39,471 bases of DNA from Bacillota bacterium (GTDB taxonomy: Bacteria > Bacillota > Sulfobacillia > Sulfobacillales > JAIMBI01): positions 1 through 39,471 of the forward strand of contig JAJZWV010000036.1 in the NCBI GenBank assembly GCA_021846505.1, in the 5' to 3' direction. Positions 1 to 7,982 of this stretch are shown one piece after another. Every line of letters begins with the position of its first letter. Within the stretch, counting starts at the first letter, position 1. Under the pieces are notes generated by a model that saw nothing but the letters and a program-made list of their open reading frames with translations, did not search any database and was not told the origin of the DNA. The position numbers and the translations under genes were made by a program.

Positions 1-68
1 GGGCGTACGACCCGACGCATCGGTCGGTGCGTCGCGGTCGTCCGAGTGCGTAGCCTCCACGGCGACCC

Positions 69-93
69 CCAGGATATGACTGGCATATCCTGG
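69..93. repeat. Perfect hairpin, 10-bp arms and 5-nt loop
   Basis: The arms are CCAGGATATG (69-78) and CATATCCTGG (84-93), with loop ACTGG. A smaller palindrome, GTTCA-GT-TGAAC, follows at 95-106. The hairpin lies 65 nt before the 22-bp block at 159-180. A second hairpin of the same geometry but different arm sequence (1681-1705) stands 50 nt before the other copy of that block. It has no T-tract, so it is not a normal terminator. I infer that it is part of the non-coding right end of an IS110-family element whose transposase lies outside the window. Confidence 0.6.
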
Positions 94-158
94 CGTTCAG
101 TTGAACACGGGAGGCCTACCCGGGGTTCGTTTGCCTTGGCGACATCCTACCACACCCC

Positions 159-180
159 CTTGACATCTACACCCCACTCT
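159..180. repeat. 22-bp direct repeat, copy 1
   Basis: This is an exact 22-bp match to 1756-1777. The block begins CTTGACATCTACACC and ends CACTCT. The two copies bracket the IS110 transposase fragments. They are probably shared element ends (or element end plus target core), not a target-site duplication, because upstream of each copy there is also a similar hairpin and a loosely similar stretch beginning CCTACCCG / CCTGCCCG. Confidence 0.75.
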
Positions 181-479
181 CTCTCCATAAAGTGAGCCCG
201 TGCTCACTGCATCACCGCATTACGGGTCGGTCGACTCTTGGGCGGTCCAGATTGTTGACGTGGGCGAACCCTCTCAGGTCTCACAGGGTCTCTGCCCGAC
301 CAATCCTTCGTTCACCTCACCGTCAACGGAACCGGACGAGGGAGCCGTTCTTGTATGCGGGGTCACGCCCTCGTGGGACGGCCCCTCTGGAGGGGTGGGG
401 CTTCCCTCGTCCCAGACTCGACCGGCCCGGGCCCTCTGCGCGGCGACCGAACCCGCCGGGAACACCCGGCAGCCTCGTC

Positions 480-1190
480 GGGCATCCCGTGCCGGGCACA
501 CGCCCACGCACGCGCCAGAGCTGGGCCGCGACGGCGACCCGCGCGGCCTGCGGGCCCAGGGGTTCTCCGCGCCGTGCCGCCAGGCGGGCTCATGGGCGAC
601 GGCCGCCTGCGCCGCTTGGTACAGGGCCAACCGGGCGTCGGGCCGCCCCCGCTTGCTGATAGGGGTCCGCCCGTGATGGTAGCCCGAAGGGGCGTGGGCC
701 CAGGGGAGCCCGCTCCGTCGCCGCCAGCGCCGCGCCGGCCTCGCGCCAAGCGGCCAGGTAGCTGTGGAGCGGAGACCGGGCCCCGGCACCCCGCCGGGCA
801 CCCCGACGGACGTCGGGGCCGCGGCCCAGAGGCGCTGGGCCCGCTGCCTCCCGACCCGGTGGTGGGTGGCGCCCCGCATCCCGGCCGCCAGCGCGTCCCC
901 CCTGCGTCTGCACCTCGGCCGGCCAGGGCGCGTGGTCCAGCACCCAGAGCGCCGCCTGCCCGGACCAGCGGGTGAACACCGGGCGAAACTTCGGACAGGA
1001 CAGCGCCAGCCACCCCGCGACGTGGTTCGGCCACGCGGTCACCACCGGCCGCAGCTGCCGGCGCACCACCGCCAGGGTTTGGCGCTCCGCCCAGACCCCC
1101 TCCCGCGGCGTCCAGGTCTGGAAGCGCCCCTTCGCCACCAGGCGGGCAATCACCCCCGCATCTTTGGGGTCGCTCTGGGTGGGGGAGTTA
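480..1190 (-). pseudogene. IS110-family transposase, degenerate (fragment A)
   Basis: Read on the minus strand, the N-terminal DEDD-type part is visible from about 1190 downwards: SDPKDAGVIARLVAKGRFQ, followed by ERQTLAVVRRQL, typical of IS110 transposases after residue ~70. The C-terminal Transposase_20 part appears in another frame near 663-522: PISKRGRPDARLALYQAA, then AVAHEP. The middle needs at least one frame change and the first ~70 residues are missing. It is therefore an inactive relic. It meets fragment B, which runs in the opposite direction, near position 1200. The family call is strong; the exact ends are approximate. Confidence 0.75.
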
Positions 1191-1214
1191 TCGGCGCGGC
1201 TGAGAAACGACGGG

Positions 1215-1640
1215 GCGCGCGGCGGCCAGATCCGCAACGTGGACCAGCGCATCACCCGCGAGCCGGCCGTCACCACGACCCGCTGGCAGAGGGTGCCCGG
1301 CCTCGGGCCCGTGTTCGCCGCCGGCCTCCTCGCCGAAATCCAGACGTTCCCGAGCGATGATCAATTGGCCCAGTTCGCCGGCCTCACCTGGCGGGACAGT
1401 CTGGACCACTGATCCGCGAGGATCCCCCGCTGGCCCGGACCGGCAACGCCTATCTCCGCTACTACCTGGTGGAAGCCGCCAGCAATGGGCGGCACCATGA
1501 CCCGCGCTACGCGGCAACGCGAAGAAGGCCGCCGAGAGGACCCAGTTCGCCCACCGGCGGGCCCTGGTCCTGACAGCGCCCAGGTTGACCCGCCTGATCT
1601 TCGGTCCGCTGCGCGATGACCAGGCGTACAACCCGGAGCA
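1215..1640 (+). pseudogene. IS110-family transposase C-terminal fragment B
   Basis: The plus strand encodes RVPGLGPVFAAGLLAEI, then FPSDDQLAQFAGLTWRDS, and after a frame break TGNAYLRYYLVEAAS, HDPRYAA and RALVLTA. This is the IS110 C-terminal (Transposase_20) domain with its helix-hairpin-helix PGLGP motif. It lacks the DEDD catalytic half and is interrupted around 1405-1520. Its C-terminal sequence differs clearly from fragment A, so two distinct IS110 elements are represented. The downstream stretch 1641-1777 would be this element's non-coding right end. Confidence 0.75.
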
Positions 1641-1680
1641 CCCGTCGGCGCTCCCTCACCGGTCCGCCTTGGCCGAGAAC

Positions 1681-1705
1681 CCGATCCTGCTAGTCGCAGG
1701 ATCGG
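1681..1705. repeat. Perfect hairpin downstream of IS110 fragment B
   Basis: The arms are CCGATCCTGC (1681-1690) and GCAGGATCGG (1696-1705), with loop TAGTC. The 10+5+10 geometry matches the hairpin at 69-93 although the arm sequence differs, and both stand upstream of the same 22-bp block. Some IS110-family elements (the IS1111 group) carry a structured guide RNA between the transposase stop and the right end, so this is a candidate piece of such an RNA. No U-tract follows, which argues against a terminator. Confidence 0.55.
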
Positions 1706-1755
1706 GGAGGGGTAGGTGGCCCTGCCCGTGTTCGCCAGGCTGGGCCCAAAATCCT

Positions 1756-1777
1756 CTTGACATCTACACCCCACTCT
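1756..1777. repeat. 22-bp direct repeat, copy 2
   Basis: This is the second exact copy of the block at 159-180. It marks the probable right end of the element represented by transposase fragment B. Similarity to copy 1 stops immediately at both edges. Confidence 0.75.
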
Positions 1778-1934
1778 TCAGCCGGTTGGGGGAGGGCGGC
1801 CTTCGACCTACCCAACGCGGCTGGCCGAGGGAGGGTTGCGCGGGAGGCGAAAAGACTTTGGGGTGAAGCTCCCTCGGTGACAAGTCCTCGCGGGGCTTCG
1901 CGCACGCCTGACATCTGACTAGGAAGAGTCGACA

Positions 1935-2243
1935 ATGTCCACCAGGAGGTTTGATGTGGAGAAGTCGATGGGCGTGCGTGAGGCGAAGGCGCGCTTGAGG
2001 CACATACTGAAGGTGGTCAAGCAGGGAGGCACCTGGACCATCACGGAGCGCGGGCGCCCCGTTGCTCGGCTGGTTCCCGTGGAGGTTAGCAAGCTGCCCT
2101 TAGCGGACCGCCTGGCTCGGTTGGAGGAGCGCGGCTGCCTGGAGCCGTTGGCGCGCGATGCTGAGCCGCTGCTGCCGCCGCCGCTGCCTGTGTCAGGGAT
2201 GGCCCTGAAGTGGCTCTTGGAGGACCGCGAACGTGGGCACTAG
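1935..2243 (+). CDS. Phd/YefM-type antitoxin
   Basis: Small antitoxin of the Phd/YefM family, expected to bind its own promoter through its N-terminal fold and to neutralise the PIN toxin encoded next. The diagnostic stretch is GVREAKARLRHILKVVKQGG, then WTITERGRPVARLVPVE. The C-terminal ~45 residues, rich in Leu and Pro, would be the toxin-binding tail. The ATG at 1935 has AGGAAG 8 nt upstream. An in-frame GTG at 1956 has a better AGGAGG (1944-1949, spacing 6) and would give a protein beginning close to the conserved domain, so it may be the real start. The stop overlaps the toxin start by 11 nt, typical of a coupled TA operon. It lies immediately beside IS110 debris. Confidence 0.85.
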   Translation: MSTRRFDVEKSMGVREAKARLRHILKVVKQGGTWTITERGRPVARLVPVEVSKLPLADRLARLEERGCLEPLARDAEPLLPPPLPVSGMALKWLLEDRERGH

Positions 2244-2661
2244 GGCGATTTACTGGGATGCGTCGGCACTGGTGGCGGTTTTGTTTGTTGAGGAGCGAAG
2301 CGCAGAGGCGCGGGGGCTCATCCAGGTGCCAGCGGCCCATCTCATGTTCAGCCTGGCTTGGGCAGAGGTACATGCGATCCTCGCTCGCGCCATGCGAGAG
2401 AGGCGCCTCTCCCCGTATGAAGCCGCCGCGGCTGCGACGGGTCTGGCCCACGGCCCCTGGCGCCGCGTGCGCCTCGCTCCCGATGATGACCTGGCTGCTG
2501 TGCTGGCGCGGGCGTGGCCGCTTCGCGGGGCTGACTTGTGGCATCTGGCCTTATCGAAGACACTCCTAAAAGACGTGCCCGAATTGGAGATGGCTTCCTG
2601 CGACCGTGCGCTCGCGGAGGCCGCGGCCGGCGAAGGAGTAAGGGCGGCGGCAGGATTGTAG
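2233..2661 (+). CDS. vapC: PIN-domain toxin (VapC-like ribonuclease)
   Basis: PIN-fold endoribonuclease toxin, 142 aa, of the VapC type, probably cleaving a specific tRNA or rRNA when released from its antitoxin. The acidic catalytic residues are in place: Asp in IYWDASALVA near the N-terminus, Glu in SLAWAEVHAI, Asp in LRGADLWHLA, and Asp in ASCDRALAEA near the C-terminus. It starts with GTG; GGAGGA (2219-2224) is 8 nt upstream, inside the antitoxin gene. The pairing of a Phd-type antitoxin with a PIN toxin is common in Bacillota and Actinobacteria. Nothing is missing, so the module is probably functional. Confidence 0.88.
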   Translation: MGTRAIYWDASALVAVLFVEERSAEARGLIQVPAAHLMFSLAWAEVHAILARAMRERRLSPYEAAAAATGLAHGPWRRVRLAPDDDLAAVLARAWPLRGADLWHLALSKTLLKDVPELEMASCDRALAEAAAGEGVRAAAGL

Positions 2662-2884
2662 CGCTCAGATCGCAAGCGGCCAGGTTGCGTGAGGGTGCGC
2701 GCGCTCGGAGTCAGGTGGCGACCTGGGCCTCGGATGTCGCCGCGGCGCTCGCTACCCTTTGCGGGCGCTACGCGCCGTTGACGGGCCGCCGGGCTCGTGC
2801 TAATTTGATGCAGTTCGACGTCGGTTTTTCCGTGCGGTTTTTTCCCGCTGAGGGCGGGATGCCAGTCCGCACGAAGAAGTCGGC

Positions 2885-2992
2885 GCACTCTTATCGAGAG
2901 CGGTGGAGGGTTCGGGCCCGATGAAGCCCGGCAACCGGGGGAATCCCACGGTGCCAAGCCCCGCACGGGTGGCCGTGAGGGATGAGAGGATC
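2885..2992 (+). ncRNA. SAM-I (S-box) riboswitch
   Basis: The S-box core is recognisable: CTCTTATCGAGAGCGGTGGAGGG at the 5' side (P1/P2, kink-turn), GGCCCGATGAAGCCCGGCAACC (P2-P3 core), then GGTGCCAAGCC (the GGTGCCAAt box) and the 3' GGGATGAGAGG (2980-2990) that closes P1. A terminator follows at 3014-3060 and then metK. The RNA is expected to bind S-adenosylmethionine and cause premature termination, giving feedback control of SAM synthesis. Confidence 0.95.
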
Positions 2993-3013
2993 GCGTGATG
3001 CGCGTGACGGTGT

Positions 3014-3060
3014 GCGCCCGCCGATTCTCCCAGATGGGAGCGGCGTGGCGCATTTTGTTG
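3014..3060 (+). terminator. Riboswitch-controlled intrinsic terminator
   Basis: The stem is built from three segments: GCGCC/GGCGC, GCCG/CGGC and CTCCC/GGGAG, with loop AGAT. It is followed by ATTTTGTTG (3052-3060). It lies between the S-box aptamer and the metK ribosome binding site, the usual place for a SAM-I expression platform. The T-tract is moderate. Confidence 0.8.
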
Positions 3061-3089
3061 CGTATTGAGGAGTTGGAGGAGGCAGCGCC

Positions 3090-4283
3090 GTGACCGGTCG
3101 ATCTCTTTTCACGTCGGAGTCGGTGACCGAGGGGCATCCCGACAAGGTGGCCGACCAAATTTCCGACGCCATTTTGGATGAGCTGTTGGCCGACGATCCC
3201 ATGGCGCGGGTGGCGGCTGAAACAGTGGTAGCGACCGGCCTCACGCTGGTGGCGGGTGAGGTGTCCACCACGGCTTACGTCGACATCCCGCGCGTGGTGC
3301 GCGACACCATCCGCCAGATTGGGTACACGCGCGCCAAAATGGGATTTGATTGCGACACCGTGGCTGTGCTGACAAGCATCGATGAGCAGTCCGGCGACAT
3401 CGCGCAGGGCGTGGATCGGTCGTGGGAGGATCGGGAGCGGGCGGATAGGGACGAGCTGTCGCTGCAGGGTGCGGGGGACCAGGGGCTGGTGTTTGGCTAT
3501 GCCTGCCGCGAGACGCCCGAGCTGATGCCGCTGCCGATTTCGCTGGCGCACCGGCTGGCGCGGCGACTTGCCGATGTCCGGCAAGATGGGACACTGCCCT
3601 TCCTGTGGCCGGACGGCAAGACGCAGGTGACGGTGGCTTACGAGGGCCATCGGCCGGTGGCCGTCCAAACCGTGGTAGTGTCGGCGCAGCACCAGCCCGA
3701 AACCACGCACGCCGAGTTGGCCGAGGCCTTAAATGCCGCGGTGGTGCGGCCCGTGCTGGGCGATTTGGCCACACGGGACTTGTCCGTGCTCATAAACCCC
3801 ACCGGGCGATTTGTGGTGGGCGGGCCGCGCGGCGACACCGGCCTCACGGGGCGAAAAATCATTGTGGATACCTATGGTGGCTCGGCGCGCCACGGCGGCG
3901 GTGCCTTTTCGGGCAAAGATCCCACGAAAGTGGACCGCTCCGCATCGTACGCGGCGCGCTGGGTGGCCAAGCATCTGGTGGCTGCCCGCCTGGCGGATCG
4001 CGCCGAGGTGCAAGTGTCCTACGCCATTGGCGTAGCCCGTCCGCTGTCGGTGTCGATTGACACGTTTGGCACGGGGGTGCTGCCCGATGACCGGCTGGCC
4101 GCGGCTGTCCAAGACGTGTTTGACCTGCGCCCCTTGGCCATCATTCGAGCGCTGGATCTGAGGCGGCCGATTTACAGGCAGACGGCAGCGTATGGGCACT
4201 TTGGCCGGCCAGATCTGAATCTTCCGTGGGAGCGCCTAGACCGGTTGGACGCACTGGCAGCCGCCACCCGCGCCCGCGCGTAA
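3090..4283 (+). CDS. metK: S-adenosylmethionine synthetase
   Basis: Makes S-adenosylmethionine from methionine and ATP with release of phosphate and pyrophosphate; cytosolic, normally a tetramer. Landmarks are the N-terminal [20 protein letters not shown] segment with the ATP-binding [15 protein letters not shown] in the middle, and the phosphate-binding [17 protein letters not shown] motif. At 397 aa it is full length. The start is GTG 3090, with GGAGGAGG at 3075-3082. Transcription is controlled by the SAM-I riboswitch directly upstream. A hairpin at 4289-4323 ends the transcript. Confidence 0.97.
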   Translation: MTGRSLFTSESVTEGHPDKVADQISDAILDELLADDPMARVAAETVVATGLTLVAGEVSTTAYVDIPRVVRDTIRQIGYTRAKMGFDCDTVAVLTSIDEQSGDIAQGVDRSWEDRERADRDELSLQGAGDQGLVFGYACRETPELMPLPISLAHRLARRLADVRQDGTLPFLWPDGKTQVTVAYEGHRPVAVQTVVVSAQHQPETTHAELAEALNAAVVRPVLGDLATRDLSVLINPTGRFVVGGPRGDTGLTGRKIIVDTYGGSARHGGGAFSGKDPTKVDRSASYAARWVAKHLVAARLADRAEVQVSYAIGVARPLSVSIDTFGTGVLPDDRLAAAVQDVFDLRPLAIIRALDLRRPIYRQTAAYGHFGRPDLNLPWERLDRLDALAAATRARA

Positions 4284-4288
4284 CCGCC

Positions 4289-4323
4289 ACCCCCGCCTCG
4301 GCATAGCGTGGCACGGGGGTTTT
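4289..4323 (+). terminator. Probable metK terminator
   Basis: Stem ACCCCCG (4289-4295) / CGGGGGT (4314-4320) followed by TTTT (4320-4323). The loop is long, with a possible inner GCC/GGC extension. The next gene starts only 4 nt after it, so termination may be partial. Confidence 0.55.
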
Positions 4324-4326
4324 GCC

Positions 4327-4725
4327 GTGCGAGGCACACCGGCGTGGGTTTGGGTGCTGGCCGTGCTGGGCGCTCTGACTCTGGTGCGGGGCTGGCTCCT
4401 GCGACCCGCCGCTCGCACCTGGATCATCTGCCCGCAGCTAGAGCCGGGCGCCACCGACTCGCCGGAGGGTGCTGAGCCTCTCGAGGTGCTTCTGCGGCGG
4501 GTGTGGTACGAACTGGGCCCGCGGGATGCGGTCGTGCTGGTCGCGAGCCCCGACTGGCCGCTCAGCCTGTGGCAGCGCATCGAGCGGCTGCAGCGGCGGT
4601 TTCCGTTTCGCCTGGAGGCGAGCGTGCCGGCAGTGGGCCACCGCACAGTCGTGTATTTGCGCCCCCGCGTAGAGGATTTGCCTGCGGCGCCGGCGGCGAT
4701 CGTCACACATCGTGAAGGCGAGTAG
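4327..4725 (+). CDS. Small single-pass membrane protein, unknown function
   Basis: I do not recognise this protein of 132 aa. The first ~20 residues (TPAWVWVLAVLGALTLV) form one hydrophobic membrane segment followed by Arg-rich residues (RGWLLRPAAR), predicting a short N-terminus outside and the rest in the cytoplasm by the positive-inside rule. The soluble part has a mixed alpha/beta look (CPQLEPG, VVLVASPDWPLSLWQRIERLQRRFPF, RTVVYLRP) with no catalytic motif that I can name. It starts with GTG 4327, directly after the metK terminator, on the same strand. Codon use matches its neighbours and the frame is clean, so it is probably a real gene. Confidence 0.6.
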   Translation: MRGTPAWVWVLAVLGALTLVRGWLLRPAARTWIICPQLEPGATDSPEGAEPLEVLLRRVWYELGPRDAVVLVASPDWPLSLWQRIERLQRRFPFRLEASVPAVGHRTVVYLRPRVEDLPAAPAAIVTHREGE

Positions 4726-4790
4726 ACGCAACGCATCCCGTTCTCGCTGAAAACTTGCCTATCCCCACCCCAAACCCGCGGAACCAAGCC

Positions 4791-4821
4791 TTATCAACAG
4801 AGTTATCCCCAGTATCCCCAA
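4791..4821 (+). promoter_or_regulatory. Cluster of DnaA-box-like sites
   Basis: TTATCAACA (4791-4799) and TTATCCCCA (4803-4811) each differ by one base from the consensus DnaA box TTATCCACA. A further TATCCCCA follows about 10 nt later and CTATCCCCA lies near 4759. They sit in the non-coding stretch before the hpf promoter. They could be DnaA titration or regulatory sites, or chance. Confidence 0.35.
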
Positions 4822-4886
4822 CTGAGAATGGGGAATGCTGTCGAACAATGCCCAATGGCCGCAGAGGCCCGTCTCTGTGGGTCGCG

Positions 4887-4895
4887 TGCTATAAT
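4887..4895 (+). promoter_or_regulatory. Extended -10 promoter for hpf
   Basis: TGC-TATAAT (4887-4895) is a perfect consensus -10 with the TGn extension. No good -35 box is seen at 16-18 bp, which extended -10 promoters can tolerate. The transcript would start near 4902 and carry an ~80-nt leader. Confidence 0.65.
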
Positions 4896-4982
4896 GCTGG
4901 CACTCGCTGGCAACACGCCCGGCGCGATGGCACCGTCCAATCACCGGGTGCGATGCCGCCGAAGCGAAGGAGGCGGTTTGGG

Positions 4983-5507
4983 ATGGATATTCGCGTGCGA
5001 GGCAAGAACGTACCCCTGACCGATGCGCTCCGTGAGCATGTGGAGAAGAAGCTGGGCAAGCTGGCCCGCCACTTCGGCCATGACCCCGTGGTGGCCGACG
5101 CCGTGCTGTCGGTGGAAAAGGACCGGCAGATCATTGAGGTGACACTGCCCCTGCAGCACGGACGCGTCCTGCGCGGCCAGGAGTCGACGGAGGACTTGTA
5201 CGCGTCGGTGGACTTGGTGGTGCAAAAGCTGGAGCGCCAGCTGGACAAGCTGAAGGCCCACGGCAAGCCGCGCCCGGCTCATGGAGGTGCGGAGCGGGCG
5301 GCTGTGGCGTCGGACGAATCCGTGGCCGACGGCAAAGTGGTGCGGCGCAAAACCTTTCCGGACAAGCCCATGACCCTGGAAGAAGCAATTCTGCAGATGG
5401 ACTTAGTGAGCCACGACTTTTTCGCGTTCACCAACGCCGAGAGCGAGCGCATCAACGTCCTGTATCGGCGCCGCGACGGCAGTTTGGGCCTTTTGGAGCC
5501 CGGCTAG
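4983..5507 (+). CDS. hpf: Ribosome hibernation promoting factor, long form
   Basis: Dimerises 70S ribosomes into inactive 100S particles in stationary phase or stress. The N-terminal S30AE domain (MDIRVRGKNVPLTDALREHV ... VEKKLGKLARHF, residues ~1-100) binds the 30S subunit. A Lys/Ala-rich linker follows, then the C-terminal dimerisation domain (RRKTFPDKPMTLEEAILQMD ... SHDFFAFTNAESERINVLYR). This makes it the long form found in Bacillota; 174 aa is slightly short of the usual ~185. ATG 4983 was chosen because AAGGAGG (4967-4973) lies 9 nt upstream and the protein begins at the domain edge. The secA-prfB pair lies about 2.5 kb downstream, as in many Bacillota. Confidence 0.95.
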   Translation: MDIRVRGKNVPLTDALREHVEKKLGKLARHFGHDPVVADAVLSVEKDRQIIEVTLPLQHGRVLRGQESTEDLYASVDLVVQKLERQLDKLKAHGKPRPAHGGAERAAVASDESVADGKVVRRKTFPDKPMTLEEAILQMDLVSHDFFAFTNAESERINVLYRRRDGSLGLLEPG

Positions 5508-5598
5508 CGGCGGTTTAGTGCACGCGACAAATATTTTTGTGGCGAAAGCAGGAAATGACAAGGGCCGCAGCGAAGAACAATGGTCCCGGAGGTGAGCG

Positions 5599-6234
5599 AT
5601 GGCGCTGCCAACGAAGGCGGTGGAAGCCGAGGAGATTTTGGGCCGTCTAGCCGGGGTCGAAGCGGTTCGCGTGGAATGGCTGGGTGACGAGGTCAGCCGT
5701 GTGCACGTGCTGTCGCGGGGCCTCCGCGACACGGCCCGGCTGGAGCACGACATCATGGCGGTGTTCGAGCAGCACTTTGGGGTCGTCTTGGATCCCTCAG
5801 TGGTGTCGGTCGTAGCCCTCTATGGCGAGGGTGCCGACGCGAGCAGCCGCCCGCGTCTGGTGTCGGTGTCATGGACACGGAGCCGCGGGTTCGTGGAAGT
5901 GGCGTGTCGGCTCAAGGCCGGGCCTGTGGCCACGGAGGGACGCGGGCGGGATGCCTTGGCGGGCCGAGCGGGAGCCCAGGCGGCACTGGCGGCCGCCGAG
6001 TCGCTGGTGGCCGGGCTGGTGCGCCTGGAGCTCGTGGACTTGGTGGCCAGTGACACGCCGGTGGGGCCCGTGGCGCTCGCGGTGGCTCGGCTGGGGGGAG
6101 AGCTCCTCATAACCGGGTCCGCAGTTGTGGAAGGCGATTTCGTGGAATGTGCGGCCAAAGCCGCGCTGGACGCGGTGAATCGCCGGCTGCTGTGGGTGGC
6201 TCTGGCAGCGGGGCCGGAGGCCGAAAGTGCCTGA
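5599..6234 (+). CDS. Conserved-looking protein of unknown function (211 aa)
   Basis: Unrecognised soluble protein. Residues 9-75 (AEEILGRLAGVEAVRVEWLG, then SRVHVLSRGLRDTARLEHDI and GVVLDPSVVSVVAL) form a compact alpha/beta module that resembles a small domain of unknown function seen in Firmicutes proteins (pattern: 'I.eIHVls ... vvrDiEs.L ... iDhr.iSiv'). A second half from ~85 on alternates strands and Ala-rich helices (SVSWTRSRGFVEVACRL, AQAALAAAESLVAGLVRLELVD). No signal peptide or membrane segment is present. GGAGGTGAG stands just before ATG 5599. Its place between hpf and secA suggests a housekeeping role, but nothing more can be said. Confidence 0.7.
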   Translation: MALPTKAVEAEEILGRLAGVEAVRVEWLGDEVSRVHVLSRGLRDTARLEHDIMAVFEQHFGVVLDPSVVSVVALYGEGADASSRPRLVSVSWTRSRGFVEVACRLKAGPVATEGRGRDALAGRAGAQAALAAAESLVAGLVRLELVDLVASDTPVGPVALAVARLGGELLITGSAVVEGDFVECAAKAALDAVNRRLLWVALAAGPEAESA

Positions 6235-6505
6235 CGGGAGGACACACTAAACTTTTTAAGCTCTGACCGACCACAATACCCTCGAGACAAGCGAACGGAT
6301 CGGGTGTGGTGCGCGAGCGAGCGCCCTGACCGATAAGTGTGGGGGTACACTTTACAAATGCAGCGGGTTTACAAGGCGTTGTTGACGGTAGTCGACGTGC
6401 TGACCAGTGGTTCTTGCTACACTTTAGACTAGCTGTGGGTCGGTCAGCCCTTTTGCATCACGGATCATAATCGGCAACCAGGGGCAGTGTAGGGGAGGAA
6501 TCATC

Positions 6506-7837
6506 ATGTATCCCAAGCCGATGGTTCGGTACATGACTGCGGTGGAAGTGGCCGCTGGCGTAGTGCTGGCATGGTCTCTCTTTCGCATCGGACCCAGCAT
6601 TACCTTGGACAACATCTTGATTTTTCTTGGGTTCGGGGCTATTTGCCTGATTGCCTCGCTATTTCCGGTTCCCATGATTAGAAAGCATGGACATGTCTCT
6701 GTGCAGCTGCCGATAATTTTCGCAGCCTCGGTCATTCTGGGACCATGGCTTGCGCTGTGGCTCGGTGCCGTCTTTTCTATCAACTACCCTGAGATTCGTG
6801 GACAGGTGAAAAGGCGCTCTATGTGGTTCAATCGCGCCCAGATTGGGCTCATGGCCTTTATGGGTGCGGGCGTGTTTCAGCTGTTGGGCGGCAACGCTGC
6901 CAACCTGAGTCCGGGCACCATCAGCCTCCCCCTGTTTATTGGCGGCATCGTGGCATTCTTTTCGAACATGTTTTTTGTCATGTTTGCTGTGAAGTTCCGA
7001 ATTGATCGATCGATTCGCGAAACATACAAAGTGTACTTCAAATGGTCGTCGCTGAATTTCTTCGGCATGTTTCCCATCGCCTATCTTATGGCCGTGATTT
7101 TCCACTCGGCCGGGGTGTTGCCCGAAATATTCATCATGATGCCGCTGGCTATGACTCGGTGGATTTTTTCGGTGGCGCACCGCATTCGGACAGCTTACCA
7201 GTCCACGGTCCGCACACTCTTGATGGCGATGGATGCCAAGGACCCCTACACCAAGGGCCACTCGTTTCGCGTGGGGCGGTATGCGGCGACGCTGGCACAC
7301 TTCATGAAGGTGCCGGAAGACAAGGTCGAAGAGATTGAGCGGGCCGGCACACTGCACGACATCGGCAAGCTGGCCATCGTGGACGAGGTGCTGAACAAGC
7401 CCGGCGAGCTGGACTACGAGGAAATGCTGTCGATGCAGCGCCACACCGTGATGGGCAGCACCATTCTGGGCAACATTGGCGGGGTGGGCCCGGCCCGCGA
7501 TTGGGTGCTGCACCACCACGAGCGCTATGACGGCATGGGCTATCCGCACGGCATCCGCGGCGACGAAATTCCGCTGGCCGCGCGGATCATCTCGGTGGTG
7601 GACTCGTACGACGCCATGACCAGCGACCGGCCCTACCGAAAAGCGATCTCACATGAGAAGGCCGTAGCAGAGATTTTGCGCAATGCGGGTGGGCAGTTTG
7701 ATCCCGAGGTGGTGCGGGCGTTCATGGACATGCTCCGCATCATGGGCGATTTTGCGGACGAGGTGAGCATCGGGGAAGACTTCGAGGAAGCACTGGGCCG
7801 CGATCCCAATCGCCGCCACTACGACGGGCCGCGGTAG
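6506..7837 (+). CDS. Membrane-anchored HD-GYP domain protein (c-di-GMP phosphodiesterase)
   Basis: 443 aa. The N-terminal ~225 residues contain about six hydrophobic segments and form a membrane sensor module of MASE type. After a short linker ([20 protein letters not shown]) comes an HD-GYP domain: [18 protein letters not shown], the metal-binding HD in [10 protein letters not shown], then [15 protein letters not shown] with the GYP signature, and [16 protein letters not shown] near its end. HD-GYP enzymes hydrolyse cyclic di-GMP, here probably in response to a membrane signal. All metal ligands appear present. GGGGAGGAATC precedes ATG 6506. The upstream 270 nt hold no gene; TACACTTTA occurs twice there (6347 and 6418). 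Confidence 0.92.
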   Translation: MYPKPMVRYMTAVEVAAGVVLAWSLFRIGPSITLDNILIFLGFGAICLIASLFPVPMIRKHGHVSVQLPIIFAASVILGPWLALWLGAVFSINYPEIRGQVKRRSMWFNRAQIGLMAFMGAGVFQLLGGNAANLSPGTISLPLFIGGIVAFFSNMFFVMFAVKFRIDRSIRETYKVYFKWSSLNFFGMFPIAYLMAVIFHSAGVLPEIFIMMPLAMTRWIFSVAHRIRTAYQSTVRTLLMAMDAKDPYTKGHSFRVGRYAATLAHFMKVPEDKVEEIERAGTLHDIGKLAIVDEVLNKPGELDYEEMLSMQRHTVMGSTILGNIGGVGPARDWVLHHHERYDGMGYPHGIRGDEIPLAARIISVVDSYDAMTSDRPYRKAISHEKAVAEILRNAGGQFDPEVVRAFMDMLRIMGDFADEVSIGEDFEEALGRDPNRRHYDGPR

Positions 7838-7858
7838 CGGGCCAAGCTCTGGCTGGCA

Positions 7859-7884
7859 AGCCGGCTCCATCGGGTCGGCTTTTT
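7859..7884 (+). terminator. Intrinsic terminator after the HD-GYP gene
   Basis: AGCCG (7859-7863) pairs with CGGCT (7876-7880), followed by TTTT. The loop is 12 nt. It separates the HD-GYP gene from secA. Confidence 0.6.
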
Positions 7885-7982
7885 GGCGTTGCGGCTCCCG
7901 GGGGCAGGATGGTACTATAGATCACCAAGCGCGTGCGGTGGGGACCGATGCCGGTCCCTTTGTTATGGGAGGACCAAACGAG

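Noticed and set aside
159-1777. 22-bp repeats as target-site duplication of one composite transposon
   Set aside because: IS110 elements normally do not make long duplications, and each repeat has its own upstream hairpin, which points to element ends instead.
2250-3710. Long minus-strand open frame across vapC, the riboswitch and metK (486 codons)
   Set aside because: It crosses well-supported features on the other strand and has no ribosome binding site or protein motif.
6382-6423. TTGACG ... TACACT as a promoter for the HD-GYP gene
   Set aside because: The spacing is 30 bp, far outside the sigma-A range.
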